A DNA stretch of 64,000 nucleotides from Plasmopara viticola (GCA_001695595.3 MBPM02000107.1:62001-126000), one strand, 5' to 3'; shown: positions 41,697 through 53,770, numbered from the stretch's first letter. The notes: generated by a model from the letters alone, not told the origin. Program-made: numbers and translations.

Positions 41697-43790
41697 TTAC
41701 TTCGTAGACCAGAAATCTGCCGATTCTTGAGCGTCAGCATTCCACATGAAGGAATTTGAACCCCACTTGGTTCCCTCATGCGGTGGACATCCACCATGAC
41801 GACTGAATTGATCCTCATTGCCTTCGGGTGTTTGGACATAGAACAGAGAAGCGTGCAAGCCGAGAGGGGGCACTGCCAGCCCCGACGAGCACTCGTCCAT
41901 CCCATCACGAGCTATCTTCTCGTCAGAATACTGATCTAGAGAGTACGGGAACACCGTCTCACCACCAATCTTGGTCTCATTGTTCAGGTACAAAAATAAT
42001 GTGACGTAGCGATCCGGGTGAAAATTCTTAACGTATGTGGGTAGCTTATACCGCAGCTGAGTGGGCGCACATACGCGTGATTCCCACGTCTTGATCACGA
42101 GCTCAGCAAATTGTGGGAAGGCCTTGAGTACATTGAATAGAATATGGCTCTTACCACGATTTTTGACCATATAATCGTACCATTCGGCGTTAGTAACACG
42201 CGTGACCATCTCACGAGTATAGTCGTCCAACACGAAACTAAGCATTACGGCTTGAAATGCAACCGTGTACTTTGGATAAAGTTCTCCCGGTGGGCGGGCC
42301 ACCGGTGGAACTTTATCACCCAAGAAACTTATACGTTCCTTGACCCACCGCACCCACGCGAAATAGTGCGAAATTGAGATCATCTCGTGCTTTGGAAAAG
42401 TGTAGTACAATTCAGGTAGCCCGAGCGCTTTTTCCCAAGCTTTGACAAGATATGGTAAATAGTGTGGCTTGTTATCGTCAGCAAGAAGATCAGTTATAAT
42501 TCCCGTCGCATTGTTGTTCACATTTTCAACAATCCAGGTGAGCCATGTCTCATCGGACAAGGCTTTAAACAAGTTGGTTGCGTTAGCTTCAGGATAAAAC
42601 AGCTTGAGCAAAGCTATTGGAAAGTATAAATTGTCTGTTGCGTTTGGAAAGTGAAGCCCGCCTTCACAATAGGCTTCGGGAATATTATGTTGTGAACTTA
42701 GCTCACGAATTTTGTCAGCTGCCCAATTCGTCCACTCAGTGTATCCATCCAACCCAAACTTGAGCCCGGATCGTTTTGGCAAAATCTCGCGAGACGAAAA
42801 CGTGTCTAAATGGTTGCGGTAGAATTCATTGGCTTTGTAACGTACAAGTTGCAACTGCTCAACATACGACGGACTAGGCAGTCGAGCTAAACGAGCTGAA
42901 CGCACTTGAAAGTCCCTCGTAAAGAAGCTGTCAGCCAAGAAAGCCGTGTGACTTGTGCGCACCTGGCTGAACTCGTTCGACGTATTTTGGCCAACTACCA
43001 TTGACCGGTTTAACTTTGGCGACCCGATTTCAATGATTTTGTCTGCCTCATCTTTCGTGAAGAAGTATTCGACATCAAACACTTTAGGAGTAATCCCCAC
43101 CATCGTCAACGTCACACCATCTTCCAGCACATACTTGTATCCCTTTTTAATACCTGGCCATTGCCACAGCTGAAAGTCCAACAAAACATGAACAATCTTC
43201 TTCGTTTCAAACAACTCTTTCTTATTGCGGACGGGCCAGCCGAGCTGGTTGTACAGACGAATACCGTTCACCATCTCGTCACGGTCTGCTCCGAGCCACG
43301 CCGCAGCCAACTCGGCTGCTTGTCCAATGCACTCAAAGTGGCCGTTCCAAGAGACGTACACACCGTCATTGGCACCATTGAGCATGAAAAAAACTCGGTC
43401 GTCAGCCGTCGGCATCTCCGCTTCCATAGGCTCGGTGACGGGAAAGACTTTGCCGCCTAGCAAAGGCGAGGCCTTGTAGTCCGAATCATTGCACGTGAGC
43501 TCACTCACAACATGGCGCACTTGAAGGGCCACCATATCCGTCTCGTACTTGTCCGGTAGAAGGTCAATAAGTTTCAAGAAGCTTGACGGGGCACGAGACA
43601 GCAGCTTGGAATCTCGTAGCACATTCAGCACCATTTCATCAAAACTCTCGCGATCGCGAGCAATCCAACCGCCAGCAACTGCAAGCACGACCGCTACAAT
43701 CGATAAAAGCTTGAAAGTGATGGAATAAGACCCACAAGCGTGATCTAAAGATTTATTTGCTGCTGCAATAGTCGCTGATTTTAACGCCAT
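41697..43790 (-). CDS. Prolyl 4-hydroxylase-like 2OG-Fe(II) oxygenase, membrane anchored (P4H-3)
   Basis: 697 residues from the ATG at 43790. Same plan as P4H-2: signal-anchor about 26-44, H327-x-D329 in FYRNHLDTF, insertion to about 590, RYVTLFLYLN, GGETVFPYSL, H665 in SRHGGCPP, K675 in EGTKWGSN. It belongs to the second sequence group (LLGGKVFPV, MPTADDR, ETDMVAL) with P4H-4 and P4H-5, and its C-terminus is QESADFWSTK. It differs from P4H-4 at only three residues I can see (N/S in VNNNATG, I/N in KHEMISIS, K/E in LGDKVPP). The first and second affect a glycosylation sequon and the region before the SHYFAW stretch. Reading frame intact, all catalytic residues present. Confidence 0.92.
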   Translation of the reverse strand: MALKSATIAAANKSLDHACGSYSITFKLLSIVAVVLAVAGGWIARDRESFDEMVLNVLRDSKLLSRAPSSFLKLIDLLPDKYETDMVALQVRHVVSELTCNDSDYKASPLLGGKVFPVTEPMEAEMPTADDRVFFMLNGANDGVYVSWNGHFECIGQAAELAAAWLGADRDEMVNGIRLYNQLGWPVRNKKELFETKKIVHVLLDFQLWQWPGIKKGYKYVLEDGVTLTMVGITPKVFDVEYFFTKDEADKIIEIGSPKLNRSMVVGQNTSNEFSQVRTSHTAFLADSFFTRDFQVRSARLARLPSPSYVEQLQLVRYKANEFYRNHLDTFSSREILPKRSGLKFGLDGYTEWTNWAADKIRELSSQHNIPEAYCEGGLHFPNATDNLYFPIALLKLFYPEANATNLFKALSDETWLTWIVENVNNNATGIITDLLADDNKPHYLPYLVKAWEKALGLPELYYTFPKHEMISISHYFAWVRWVKERISFLGDKVPPVARPPGELYPKYTVAFQAVMLSFVLDDYTREMVTRVTNAEWYDYMVKNRGKSHILFNVLKAFPQFAELVIKTWESRVCAPTQLRYKLPTYVKNFHPDRYVTLFLYLNNETKIGGETVFPYSLDQYSDEKIARDGMDECSSGLAVPPLGLHASLFYVQTPEGNEDQFSRHGGCPPHEGTKWGSNSFMWNADAQESADFWSTK

Positions 43791-43879
43791 TATCGTTGCG
43801 TAGTTTGCCCGGGGAGGCGACGCGTCTGTATCTGCGTTTAACTCCCTCCTTATAGATATGTCAGTAAGGTGTGTAACTC

Positions 43880-44128
43880 ATTACTTAAAAAACCGACCCT
43901 TTGGCTCGAGCGCCGTTCGACACAGGACCGGGAGGTACCTGGTTCAAGGATCCGACCGGAGATAGGGCACTTAAGTGGACGAGCCATCACACCCGAGTGT
44001 TTGACTGCCCTCTCAGCTCGCGCCCGATTGAATAATGAAAAGGTTGGGTGCCAATATGAGTCGGATTACTACTAGCATCCCGCGATAGAGACAGCTTAGT
44101 CCAAGCGCGTGGGTTTCGGTAGCCAAAT
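43880..44128 (+). mobile_element. SINE-like insertion in the P4H-3 5' flank
   Basis: About 250 bp absent from the matching flanks at 6.3, 28.3 and 63.1 kb, where GTAACTC/GTAGCTC runs straight into TTAA. It starts near ACCGACCCTTTGGCTCGAGCG and has TGGCTCGAGCG followed about 40 bp later by GGTTCAAGGATCC, resembling the A and B boxes of an RNA polymerase III promoter. A tRNA-derived SINE is my best guess. No clear coding frame. The flanks share CTTAA-like ends but no long exact target duplication. Confidence 0.5.
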
Positions 44129-47100
44129 CTCTTAACTTTAAAACAGGTATGGACCTAACATTTTACGACACTATCCCAGATATCACGATACATTTTTAGA
44201 CTAATCGCGACAAGACTTTGGGATAAAAAGTAATCTAATTGGTGGTCAAATCACAAACACAATACACCAGACAGCCCATTCGCCAATGACGTAAAGCTAT
44301 CTATTATCTTGAAGAAAGATAAAATTGGACCTGAGTTGAAATGCATGACGCGGAGTTCGTGCGACGCTGAGTTTGTGGACACAGCGGGTGATCGCGTGCG
44401 TGGAAAATAGCCAAGAAGTAAGATTGTTTGAGCCAGTAATACTTTGAGACAGAAGAGATGAAAGACGGTGAGTCGTCACGTACGTTCTCTAAAGCTCAAA
44501 TCAACACATTTTTGGCAGAAGAGAACTACGAACGTGTTGCAGAGTGGCCACCTGAAAGACGCAGAGTCCTGAAAAAAGGTTATGGCTTTGAAGCTCGCGA
44601 GGTGGCTGTACGACAGAAAGAGCTGTACAAGCAAATGAGTGAAGCATCCGATTAAGCAACCGCTAGTGCGCGTTGCGGAATAGTGAGAAGCCGCGTTGTA
44701 GGATGGGCCCGATAGACAAAAAATGCGAGGAATTTTATGACTAGGATGGTAAGAAAAGAACATGCGGCCCGCACAGCTATTGGTGGCCATCTTTTGTCAA
44801 AGTATTGGAGTATGGGCAAAGAAGTCAATGTTTGAAAATGGACTGCAATAAAGTTAGGTGGTATCTTGTCAATGTTAATAATCAATAAAAGGTGATTGTA
44901 AACCGGGGGTTGTTACAATGCCCATAGCGTTTAAATGCCCATAGCGCTAAAAATGCCCCCTACCCATGCTTTCTCGACCTATGATTGGCTGTGGTAAATG
45001 TAATGTTTTAGGCGCTGCACGAAAAAGTCTCGTTTGGAAAGTGCTATGGTCGTACGTGTCTATTCTTGATACTGTTATCCTTGATACTTTCCTTGATACT
45101 TTTCTTGGCTCTGCTACTCGACTCTTGAGCTACCATGGACGCAAATGCTATCTACAATACTTAAGAGCATCCTTACAGCGCTTTGAAGCAAGAGCTTTAA
45201 GAAAAAAGCATTGTTGCTCGTGTCGAGCGTGTTAGGCGCATTGGTGATTGCAAAGTTGGCGAAATCAAAGTCAAGCGCTTTGTCTGCACTTGCGCATCTT
45301 TTGAGCAATTCATACCAAAGCCAGCAACAACGTACTCCAGCCGCTCTACCGACTGTTCTTGGAGCTGCATGATACTTCGAAAAGAAACAACGCCAGGACA
45401 GTTTACTTGGTCAATCCAGTATGATACGAGAAATCACAACCACGAGGCCTCTGTTGGCAAATCAGTGCACGCCCAAAGCCGCACTGGGTCCAGCTGAAAT
45501 GCGGAAGGTTCTTGGCATCTGCAAAGAAGTACGAAGCCCTCGCGTATCGTGACTAACCTTCGCCTTGTAAATAATGTTGTCATAATATCTCGAAATGTAT
45601 CGAACATTGATCAGGCTGAGCGCCACCGCTATTTGGTAGGTCGCTCCTTCCTTGTAGCAACTTTTGATACTCTAGAAGGCTCCAAAGCTCCTTACTATAT
45701 CTACTTCAATGGACAAAGAAGACTCGCTCTCCTTTCGATTGCGTCCCCGTCTAACAACAAGATTGTTGCCAGATGTTCGGCTGGAAAGGTTTGGCTTATT
45801 GATGCAACGTACAAGACCAATCGATCCAGCCTTCCGCTGGTGCACCTGATGGGAATGACCACCACCAGCCAGACTTTCCGCTTTGCGTATCGCTTTACGG
45901 AGGCCGAACACACACACAACTATTGCAACTGATTCAAGGAGTCTCCCATGACTTTGCGGTGACTTAAGCAAGTTTTGTGACAAACCGCGAGTTGGCTTTT
46001 ATGCGCGCGCTTGATAAAGCATTTCCTAGAGCCAGCTTTTTTCTTTGCCGCTGGCACATCACCACCTTTTTTTCAATATATCTTCCAGGGCTCGCAAACT
46101 TATCCTCGGACAATGCATGCAAGGAGCTTCATTAGACATGAGCAAAAAGTTCGCTTAGGTGCGATGACTAAGACATGTACGATCAAGAATTGGTGGCAAT
46201 GCTCCAAACCATGCCCAGCCTAGTTTGAGGACACCTCTTTCATATTAAAAGGTCCTGTCTATACAGCTTTTAAGACATACAACCACGTCGATTGTTGAAA
46301 ACCCACACGCAGCTATTAAAAGCGGGACCAAATGCTCGACAGACGATCTTTTGACAGTGGACAGTGCTTGTCGGCTTGCCAGCGGTGAGAATTTGGCGGC
46401 CATCAAGCACAAGACTGCAAAGGAGCGCGCAATCGCTGACTTGAATTATAACAGCCTCTTTACCGACGTTATGGGAGGTATGTCTGTAGCGGGACTGAGC
46501 TCGTTCTCCTGCTGCTGCGAGCTGTTTAGGTATATTTTTACCTCCAACACCGGGTATCCTTGCACAGCTCAAGAACAGCTACCTTGGTGCGGGAAGATTT
46601 TCACGTGAATTGGTGATTGACAAATCGAGCACAACAACAGCTGGAGAATTACGAATTGCAGAGCATCAAGGACTCTTTAAAGCGCTTACGGGAAAAATAC
46701 GAAGAAGCTACTGCCTTTCGTTGTCGAACAATCTTATATCATAATGATCTTTTTCCGACTGCAAAAGTCCGATGAAATGCGCACTTTCGCAGTCAGGAGA
46801 AGATCATCGATCATGAACGACCAGTAATTGCTCGCGGGGGACCAAGAGCATCACAGAGCTATACGCAGCGGAACCGGTCGCAGTTCGAGCATTTTAAGGC
46901 CTCTGCGGGTGTGGAAGGTGGCTACAGCCTGGAAAACCATACGACTTTGTCGCCAATCTCCAGTCGCTGCTCCTCCTGCTGCTGCTGTGGCCGTAGCACC
47001 TCCGGTGGCTTCTCCTACGGTAAACGAACTTAGAAACCCGGGCTCTGCCGACGAATGGAAATCTCTTATATGGTCCGCAAACGTGAGCGATACCCAGCTT

Positions 47101-47160
47101 TTGCACATTGTAGCCTCCGTTGAAACCAGCCGAAGACAAATTCGACGTCAATAACGTTTA
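44129..47160 (+). mobile_element. MULE transposase remnant with 5' flank (unit 5)
   Basis: Leader ORF at 44458-44655; FAR1-like block at about 45180-45540 with frameshifts; catalytic start at 45549-45932 (SNIDQAERHRYLVGRS, KVWLIDATYKTNRSSLPLVH, TFRFAYRFTEAEH); then TNRELAFMRALDKAFPRASFFLCRWHI at about 45980-46060; TTSTIVENPHAAIK-like region near 46290; SWIM-like end near 46500-46610; basic/zinc-knuckle tail 46828-47154. The block from D to RWHI follows the classic MULE core pattern. Several frameshifts; not functional. Confidence 0.8.
44458..44655 (+). other. MULE leader ORF, 65 codons, open here
   Basis: Starts MKDGESSRTFSKAQINTF and ends YKQMSEASD. Identical in protein at 54100-54297; stops interrupt it in units 1, 4 and 7. 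In units 2 and 3 the second half runs on for about 45 residues to HLLSK. Acidic/basic, helical-looking, no family recognised. It lies 300-400 bp before the FAR1 block and could be a separate small MULE protein. Confidence 0.4.
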
Positions 47161-50100
47161 AAGCGATAGTGATGTCGATATCAATCTTAATGGAGATATT
47201 AGTATTTGATGGTGATGGCTTTTACATTTTAGCATACACGATCGATGTTCATCAAATCAAATATTTAATTTTGTTTACCAAATAGGGGCTTACAAATCTT
47301 GTGTGCAAAAACAAAAACTTATTTGCGAATGAAAGTTACGGTCAGGAATTAATCTGCTTTTTGCATGAGAGCTCGGGTAGGGGTTCAGTACAACAGTCAA
47401 TAAAATGTAAGGGAAACCTGTGGGCACCGTAGCGATTCCCGTAAGCAAAACCAGCAAAGTTTAGAGCCACAAAGCTCACGTCGTGGAGTAGTTAATCGTC
47501 AAGCATCGTAGAAAGTACTAACCGGCTGTTACATGTGTGACGAGGGAGCGCAGGATATGATTTGCGGCTTAGGTCTATACCACGCTAGATATCTCATCGA
47601 AAGTAATTTTTCGATCTTTCGGCTTCTCCTACGCAAGCAATATTCAGCGCTGTTCTTTACCGACCAAGTGCCTTTCTCACCTTACCTTGCTTTTCTTGCC
47701 TTGTCTTGTTTTTCTTAAATCTCACCGCATCATCTCTCTTTGATCTCCTACGTCTCTTTCAGCCGCTCGCTTAATCACATACTAGTCTGCTGGATTGAAC
47801 CAATCGCTCAATTGTATGCTAAAAATAATTTGATTGGAGTGCAGGCTTAATCTATCGCTGGTCATTTGGTTGTTGCTTGGTAAGATCGCTGCACTTGTGG
47901 GCTGATGCGACTCAAACTCGTGTAGACAGTCGCTCATCGGCATAGAAACCTTCTAGCCTCGAGCTATTGGTAATGCATTTCAGTCGATACTTGCTTAAGC
48001 TTCGCACATACGGCCTACCCGTTTGCGCTGAGCCCCCCATGTTATCATTGTAGTAAAGCCGTGGTTTGACCCTCAGCTGTATTTCCGACCCTTATTTTCG
48101 CACGAGTGATTTAAGCCAAGCGTAAATTTCGTTTTCGGCGCGTCTATAAGTTTGCATAGTGCGCCAAGACGATGAAGAAGCACTCGTTAAGTGGCAAAAG
48201 AAGACCGACCTTGAGGCCTTACACTTATATGACACCGGTTTAGCGAGCAACATCAAATTGTGCTTATTTGGTCCTTCCATCTGCAAATTGGGTATTACTC
48301 GGGAGATTGTGCGATCTATTGCAAATGCCATTGTTGTGAACCGACACCAAAAAGCATCGGCTTTTGCAAGGCACTGATTAATGCACTCATGTGAAAGCAA
48401 TTCTGAGAGCACTTGGCGTCTTACTGTTTAATCAAACTTCCAAAAAATGGCCGATAAAAACGCAGGTAATGTCGATTCTCGAATTTGTCACAAAAGTATT
48501 TCCTCGCAACTATTAAGACAAATCTTTGGTTGACAAATCTGCCTCATAGAGCAAAAAAAGGTGCCGTGTATCGAGGTCTAGGAAACACTCCCGCAGAGAC
48601 AAATGCGAATGATTGCTATCTACCACAGAAAGAGTCTGATCACTGGACCCCAAATTCGAAAAAAGCCCTTAAATGATCCAAGTGGATGGCTGCAGTCAAG
48701 CCGAAATTGCAATTTTTTAACGTTGCATGGTCAACTGACTACTTTCTAATTAAATGTATGAGTGTTTAGCCGTATCCCCGCGCTAAAATACAACACAAGC
48801 GGGTATTAAGACTGCCTGCTTGTGTAAGTCATTGACGTATTTTTGTGAATTTATGCTGAGGCACAAGTCCAATTAAAACCCACCATGACCCTTGTGTGTG
48901 GAACTGCACACGTCTTCTGATAAGTTGAAGCTGACTCTAATCACTTAAGGTTTTATAGAAAAATATGGTTTTGTGACGCGTGATTGCTTCCCGTGCTTGA
49001 TTATTAAGCAACTTTGTGCCGAAATTGTCATTTTAAAGCTTTGAAGATGACATCTGTAACGAGAATACACAAATTCAAAGTGTAATTACTGATGGTTATT
49101 ATACAATGTGTACGTAATGTTTCAGATAGCGAGAAAAGAGTAGAACTTAGCACTGAGAGGCTTAAAGAAAGCGGCCCTTGGTCCAATCACCAAGGCTTAT
49201 TCCTAGTTTGAAATACTACGCTGGATAGTGATTAGCATAGAACCCTCATCGGTATTCTAAATAAAATTCATTTCACATTTTTATACGCTAAACTTACATA
49301 CTTCAGCGTTTGGAATCATAATCTGGATTGGTCTCGGGACTTATACTGCCTGCTGGAGTAAAGCAGAAAGCGATCTGCGATTAGTACCGGACGAACACTT
49401 GTTCTTAAAGCCAAAGCTACGTTAGATCTACCGACATTACTTGTAGTCAATGTACAGCTGACTCGTAAGTTGTAAAGCTTAAGCTGTATGCTTACTTGCC
49501 TAAGGCATGCAAGACGGGCTGAGAAAGCTGGCAATCTTACTTGGCCCTAAGGTCGTGCACCAGTTTGTTTAACAAGGCGAGACGCGACCAGTGCGTAATT
49601 AAAGCGCTCTTCAGGCTTAGAATGCTCCACTGGAACATCGTTATTATTCGACGACGGTGTCGTCTCCGTCAATGGCGTCGGTACCAAAGGCGGATGCTCG
49701 CCCAAACTGAAGTTGCTCTCGGTAAACGTAAAATCCTTGCAAAGAAACGAAAGGAGAAAAAATCGTGCTATGCCGAATAAGCATGAAGACTGCCTCGTTG
49801 TGAGCAGTTTAACACAGAGTGGTGCTAGACATAGAGTAGTGCTGGTCTTCTCGTTGCTCGATGGGGGAGCACGCGGGTAGGCACTTACGTGTAATACTTT
49901 TCGAGGCATTGCTATCACAAGAAACTAGCCTGGCGGAAGTCTAACAAACATTTTGTACTATGATCTTTCGTGAAACTTACTATACAGGGTTAGGAGAAGA
50001 TTGTGTATCTTGTTAGATAATACAAAATGCTCCTGACTACAACGATCAGCAACCCTATTTGCTCATGTAGCGCTTGAGAAAAGTTTTTCTTAACTCTTTT

Positions 50101-50347
50101 GGGAAGGCTGTAAAGTGACGTTGTATGCAAAATTTTAATTTCAAATGGTACTGGTAGTTGAGGAGACTTAAAAGACCAGGTCAGTTTGGCCCCCATGGCT
50201 CTCGGCTACACCAACATTGAGAGCAATACGTTAGTACTGGTACCTTGGGACATCACCTGTGCCAAGCGCGCCAACGTTTAGCATGATAAATTATCACAGC
50301 AAGGTTGATATAGGATCAGTGTGATTTTAATGGCGCATTCGTTTCGT
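47161..50347 (+). repeat. Module E, full length (unit 5)
   Basis: Collinear with 37641-40640. CTTGCC tract at about 47670-47715; the 73-codon frame has a stop here; plus frames at 48159-48377 and 48485-48676 are conserved pieces. The last 400 bp (minus frame 49990-50196, MGAKLTWSFKSPQ...) match 21626-21832 and 59500-59700. No named gene. Confidence 0.55.
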
Positions 50348-51080
50348 TCAAAGAATTGGTGCGGTAAAAGTAAGGCCGCCCATTCCACACCGATTGGTCT
50401 TGCAAAAGACATTCATATACGCGACAATTCCGTTTGCACACTGATTCGATACATCATGAAAGCACACCATGATGCTTTCGTATCGAGTGGGTGCGACGAC
50501 AAAGTCGACTCGAGGTCGTCGACCAGATGGTACAAAAGGACCATGCAAAAAAAATTTTCCTACACCACCGCTTAAGCTTTCTTTGTTCAGAATGTCTGGA
50601 TACGGCTCGTGCAAGTGTGGGTACCGTAAGTCTACCGCACCAAAAGCATTTTCGTGCTTGGGCCTTGCAGCGACACCGCCACTGACAAAGTCGTGACCAT
50701 GATCTCAGAGCGCTTGGCCTCAGAGCGAAGCCTTTTCACATGTGCTTGACTACCCATTAGACTAGAATGCGACAAAGTATACTTAGCCGATTAAAAAAAT
50801 CATCTCTAATGGCATTTTTGCCTGTTTTCAACTGAATAAGTCAATTCGCATTTATCTTTTTGAACCGCGCCTTATTTACAGCGTTGTTGCGCAACCCAGT
50901 GAGCATTTTCTGAATGTTGATAAAGTTTCCTGTAACAAAGGCATTGCGAATGTGTTCGGTCTCCAAGTTGGCATATGTAGGGAGAATAGATGAAAATGTG
51001 GGCCGCATGTAGCGTGGTGGCATTGCAGTCGGCGCTGGCCGATGCGTGTCTTGATCGCTTTGAGCGGAAACTTTAACCAT
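50348..51080 (-). pseudogene. Module A remnant with exchanged 3' end (unit 6)
   Basis: ATG at 51080 (MVKVSAQSDQDTHRP...), broken after KKINAN. The 75-bp segment is missing, and the tail after CKTNR is GMGGLTF..., as in units 5 and 7. Confidence 0.75.
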
Positions 51081-51338
51081 TTTGGTAGAAAATAAATATA
51101 CAATTTTGCTACAATAATAGAGCTGGCGTTGGAAAAATAGCTCCCCACGCATACAATCGTATGGCCCGACAAATTGTCTGGGATGGATACGATACACTGA
51201 AAGATTAGGGCATGCTAGACAAGACAATAAGCACAACTAGCATAAAAACGTGTTGATGTTGTTGGTGTACATTGTGTACTATTTTGTTATAAAGGCTAGC
51301 CTTTGGGCGAACTTTGTTGCACTTACTCAATTTGTCGA

Positions 51339-53432
51339 TTACTTCGTAGACCAGAAATCTGCCGATTCTTGAGCGTCAGCATTCCACATGAAGGAATTTG
51401 AACCCCACTTGGTTCCCTCATGCGGTGGACATCCACCATGACGACTGAATTGATCCTCATTGCCTTCGGGTGTTTGGACATAGAACAGAGAAGCGTGCAA
51501 GCCGAGAGGGGGCACTGCCAGCCCCGACGAGCACTCGTCCATCCCATCACGAGCTATCTTCTCGTCGGAATACTGATCTAGAGAGTACGGAAACACCGTC
51601 TCACCACCAATCTTGGTCTCATTGTTCAGGTACAAAAATAATGTGACGTAGCGATCCGGGTGAAAATTCTTAACGTATGTGGGTAGCTTATACCGCAGCT
51701 GAGTGGGCGCACATACGCGTGATTCCCACGTCTTGATCACGAGCTCAGCAAATTGTGGGAAGGCCTTGAGTACATTGAATAGAATATGGCTCTTACCACG
51801 ATTTTTGACCATATAATCGTACCATTCGGCGTTAGTAACACGCGTGACCATCTCACGAGTATAGTCGTCCAACACGAAACTAAGCATTACGGCTTGAAAT
51901 GCAACCGTGTACTTTGGATAAAGTTCTCCCGGTGGGCGGGCCACCGGTGGAACTTCATCACCCAAGAAACTTATACGTTCCTTGACCCAACGCACCCACG
52001 CGAAATAGTGCGAAATTGAGTTCATCTCGTGCTTTGGAAAAGTGTAGTACAATTCAGGTAGCCCGAGCGCTTTTTCCCAAGCTTTGACAAGATATGGTAA
52101 ATAGTGTGGCTTGTTATCGTCAGCAAGAAGATCAGTTATAATTCCCGTCGCACTGTTGTTCACATTTTCAACAATCCAGGTGAGCCATGTCTCATCGGAC
52201 AAGGCTTTAAACAAGTTGGTTGCGTTAGCTTCAGGATAAAACAGCTTGAGCAAAGCTATTGGAAAGTATAAATTGTCTGTTGCGTTTGGAAAGTGAAGCC
52301 CGCCTTCACAATAGGCTTCGGGAATATTATGTTGTGAACTTAGCTCACGAATTTTGTCAGCTGCCCAATTCGTCCACTCAGTGTATCCATCCAACCCAAA
52401 CTTGAGCCCGGATCGTTTTGGCAAAATCTCGCGAGACGAAAACGTGTCTAAATGGTTGCGGTAGAATTCATTGGCTTTGTAACGTACAAGTTGCAACTGC
52501 TCAACATACGACGGACTAGGCAGTCGAGCTAAACGAGCTGAACGCACTTGAAAGTCCCTCGTAAAGAAGCTGTCAGCCAAGAAAGCCGTGTGACTTGTGC
52601 GCACCTGGCTGAACTCGTTCGACGTATTTTGGCCAACTACCATTGACCGGTTTAACTTTGGCGACCCGATTTCAATGATTTTGTCTGCCTCATCTTTCGT
52701 GAAGAAGTATTCGACATCAAACACTTTAGGAGTAATCCCCACCATCGTCAACGTCACACCATCTTCCAGCACATACTTGTATCCCTTTTTAATACCTGGC
52801 CATTGCCACAGCTGAAAGTCCAACAAAACATGAACAATCTTCTTCGTTTCAAACAACTCTTTCTTATTGCGGACGGGCCAGCCGAGCTGGTTGTACAGAC
52901 GAATACCGTTCACCATCTCGTCACGGTCTGCTCCGAGCCACGCCGCAGCCAACTCGGCTGCTTGTCCAATGCACTCAAAGTGGCCGTTCCAAGAGACGTA
53001 CACACCGTCATTGGCACCATTGAGCATGAAAAAAACTCGGTCGTCAGCCGTCGGCATCTCCGCTTCCATAGGCTCGGTGACGGGAAAGACTTTGCCGCCT
53101 AGCAAAGGCGAGGCCTTGTAGTCCGAATCATTGCACGTGAGCTCACTCACAACATGGCGCACTTGAAGGGCCACCATATCCGTCTCGTACTTGTCCGGTA
53201 GAAGGTCAATAAGTTTCAAGAAGCTTGACGGGGCACGAGACAGCAGCTTGGAATCTCGTAGCACATTCAGCACCATTTCATCAAAACTCTCGCGATCGCG
53301 AGCAATCCAACCGCCAGCAACTGCAAGCACGACCGCTACAATCGATAAAAGCTTGAAAGTGATGGAATAAGACCCACAAGCGTGATCTAAAGATTTATTT
53401 GCTGCTGCAATAGTCGCTGATTTTAACGCCAT
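51339..53432 (-). CDS. Prolyl 4-hydroxylase-like 2OG-Fe(II) oxygenase, membrane anchored (P4H-4)
   Basis: 697 residues from the ATG at 53432, intact. Near-twin of P4H-3 with the same anchor, HxD (327/329), insertion, distal His 665 and Lys 675. At the three positions where they differ, P4H-4 has the residue found in P4H-1, -2 and -5 twice (N in KHEMNSIS, E in LGDEVPP), while at the third (VNNSATG) P4H-4 is the odd one and loses one Asn of the NNN run. The gene is transcribed away from the MULE, with module C and a SINE-like insert upstream and a module A remnant 259 bp downstream. Expected product: a lumenal prolyl hydroxylase with unknown substrate. Confidence 0.92.
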   Translation of the reverse strand: MALKSATIAAANKSLDHACGSYSITFKLLSIVAVVLAVAGGWIARDRESFDEMVLNVLRDSKLLSRAPSSFLKLIDLLPDKYETDMVALQVRHVVSELTCNDSDYKASPLLGGKVFPVTEPMEAEMPTADDRVFFMLNGANDGVYVSWNGHFECIGQAAELAAAWLGADRDEMVNGIRLYNQLGWPVRNKKELFETKKIVHVLLDFQLWQWPGIKKGYKYVLEDGVTLTMVGITPKVFDVEYFFTKDEADKIIEIGSPKLNRSMVVGQNTSNEFSQVRTSHTAFLADSFFTRDFQVRSARLARLPSPSYVEQLQLVRYKANEFYRNHLDTFSSREILPKRSGLKFGLDGYTEWTNWAADKIRELSSQHNIPEAYCEGGLHFPNATDNLYFPIALLKLFYPEANATNLFKALSDETWLTWIVENVNNSATGIITDLLADDNKPHYLPYLVKAWEKALGLPELYYTFPKHEMNSISHYFAWVRWVKERISFLGDEVPPVARPPGELYPKYTVAFQAVMLSFVLDDYTREMVTRVTNAEWYDYMVKNRGKSHILFNVLKAFPQFAELVIKTWESRVCAPTQLRYKLPTYVKNFHPDRYVTLFLYLNNETKIGGETVFPYSLDQYSDEKIARDGMDECSSGLAVPPLGLHASLFYVQTPEGNEDQFSRHGGCPPHEGTKWGSNSFMWNADAQESADFWSTK

Positions 53433-53521
53433 TATCGTTGCGTAGTTTGCCCGGGGAGGCGACGCGTCTGTATCTGCGCTTAACTCCCTCCTTATAGATA
53501 TGTCAGTAAGGTGTGTAACTC

Positions 53522-53770
53522 ATTACTTAAAAAACCGACCCTTTGGCTCGAGCGCCGTTCGACACAGGACCGGGAGGTACCTGGTTCAAGGATCCGACCG
53601 GAGATAGGGCACTTAAGTGGACGAGCCATCACACTCGAGTGTTTGACTGCCCTCTCAGCTCGCGCCCGATTGAATAATGAAAAGGTTGGGTGCCAATATG
53701 AGTCGGATTACTACTAGCATCCCGCGATAGAGACAGCTTAGTCCAAGCGCGTGGGTTTCGGTAGCCAAAT
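53522..53770 (+). mobile_element. SINE-like insertion in the P4H-4 5' flank
   Basis: Second copy of the 43880-44128 insert at the same site, with one obvious base difference (ACACTCGAG for ACACCCGAG). It was therefore present before the two units became near-identical. Confidence 0.5.

Larger units (their letters stand above)
41589..44830. repeat. Near-identical 3.24 kb tract, copy 1
   Basis: Covers P4H-3, its 5' flank with the SINE-like insert, and the MULE leader. It aligns without gaps to 51231-54472 (constant offset 9642) with about a dozen differences I could see. Outside these limits the two units diverge clearly. Confidence 0.85.

Noticed and set aside
43890..43970. A tRNA gene in the P4H-3 flank
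   Set aside because: Box-like motifs are present but no cloverleaf (acceptor or anticodon stem) can be folded by eye; a SINE-like element fits better.
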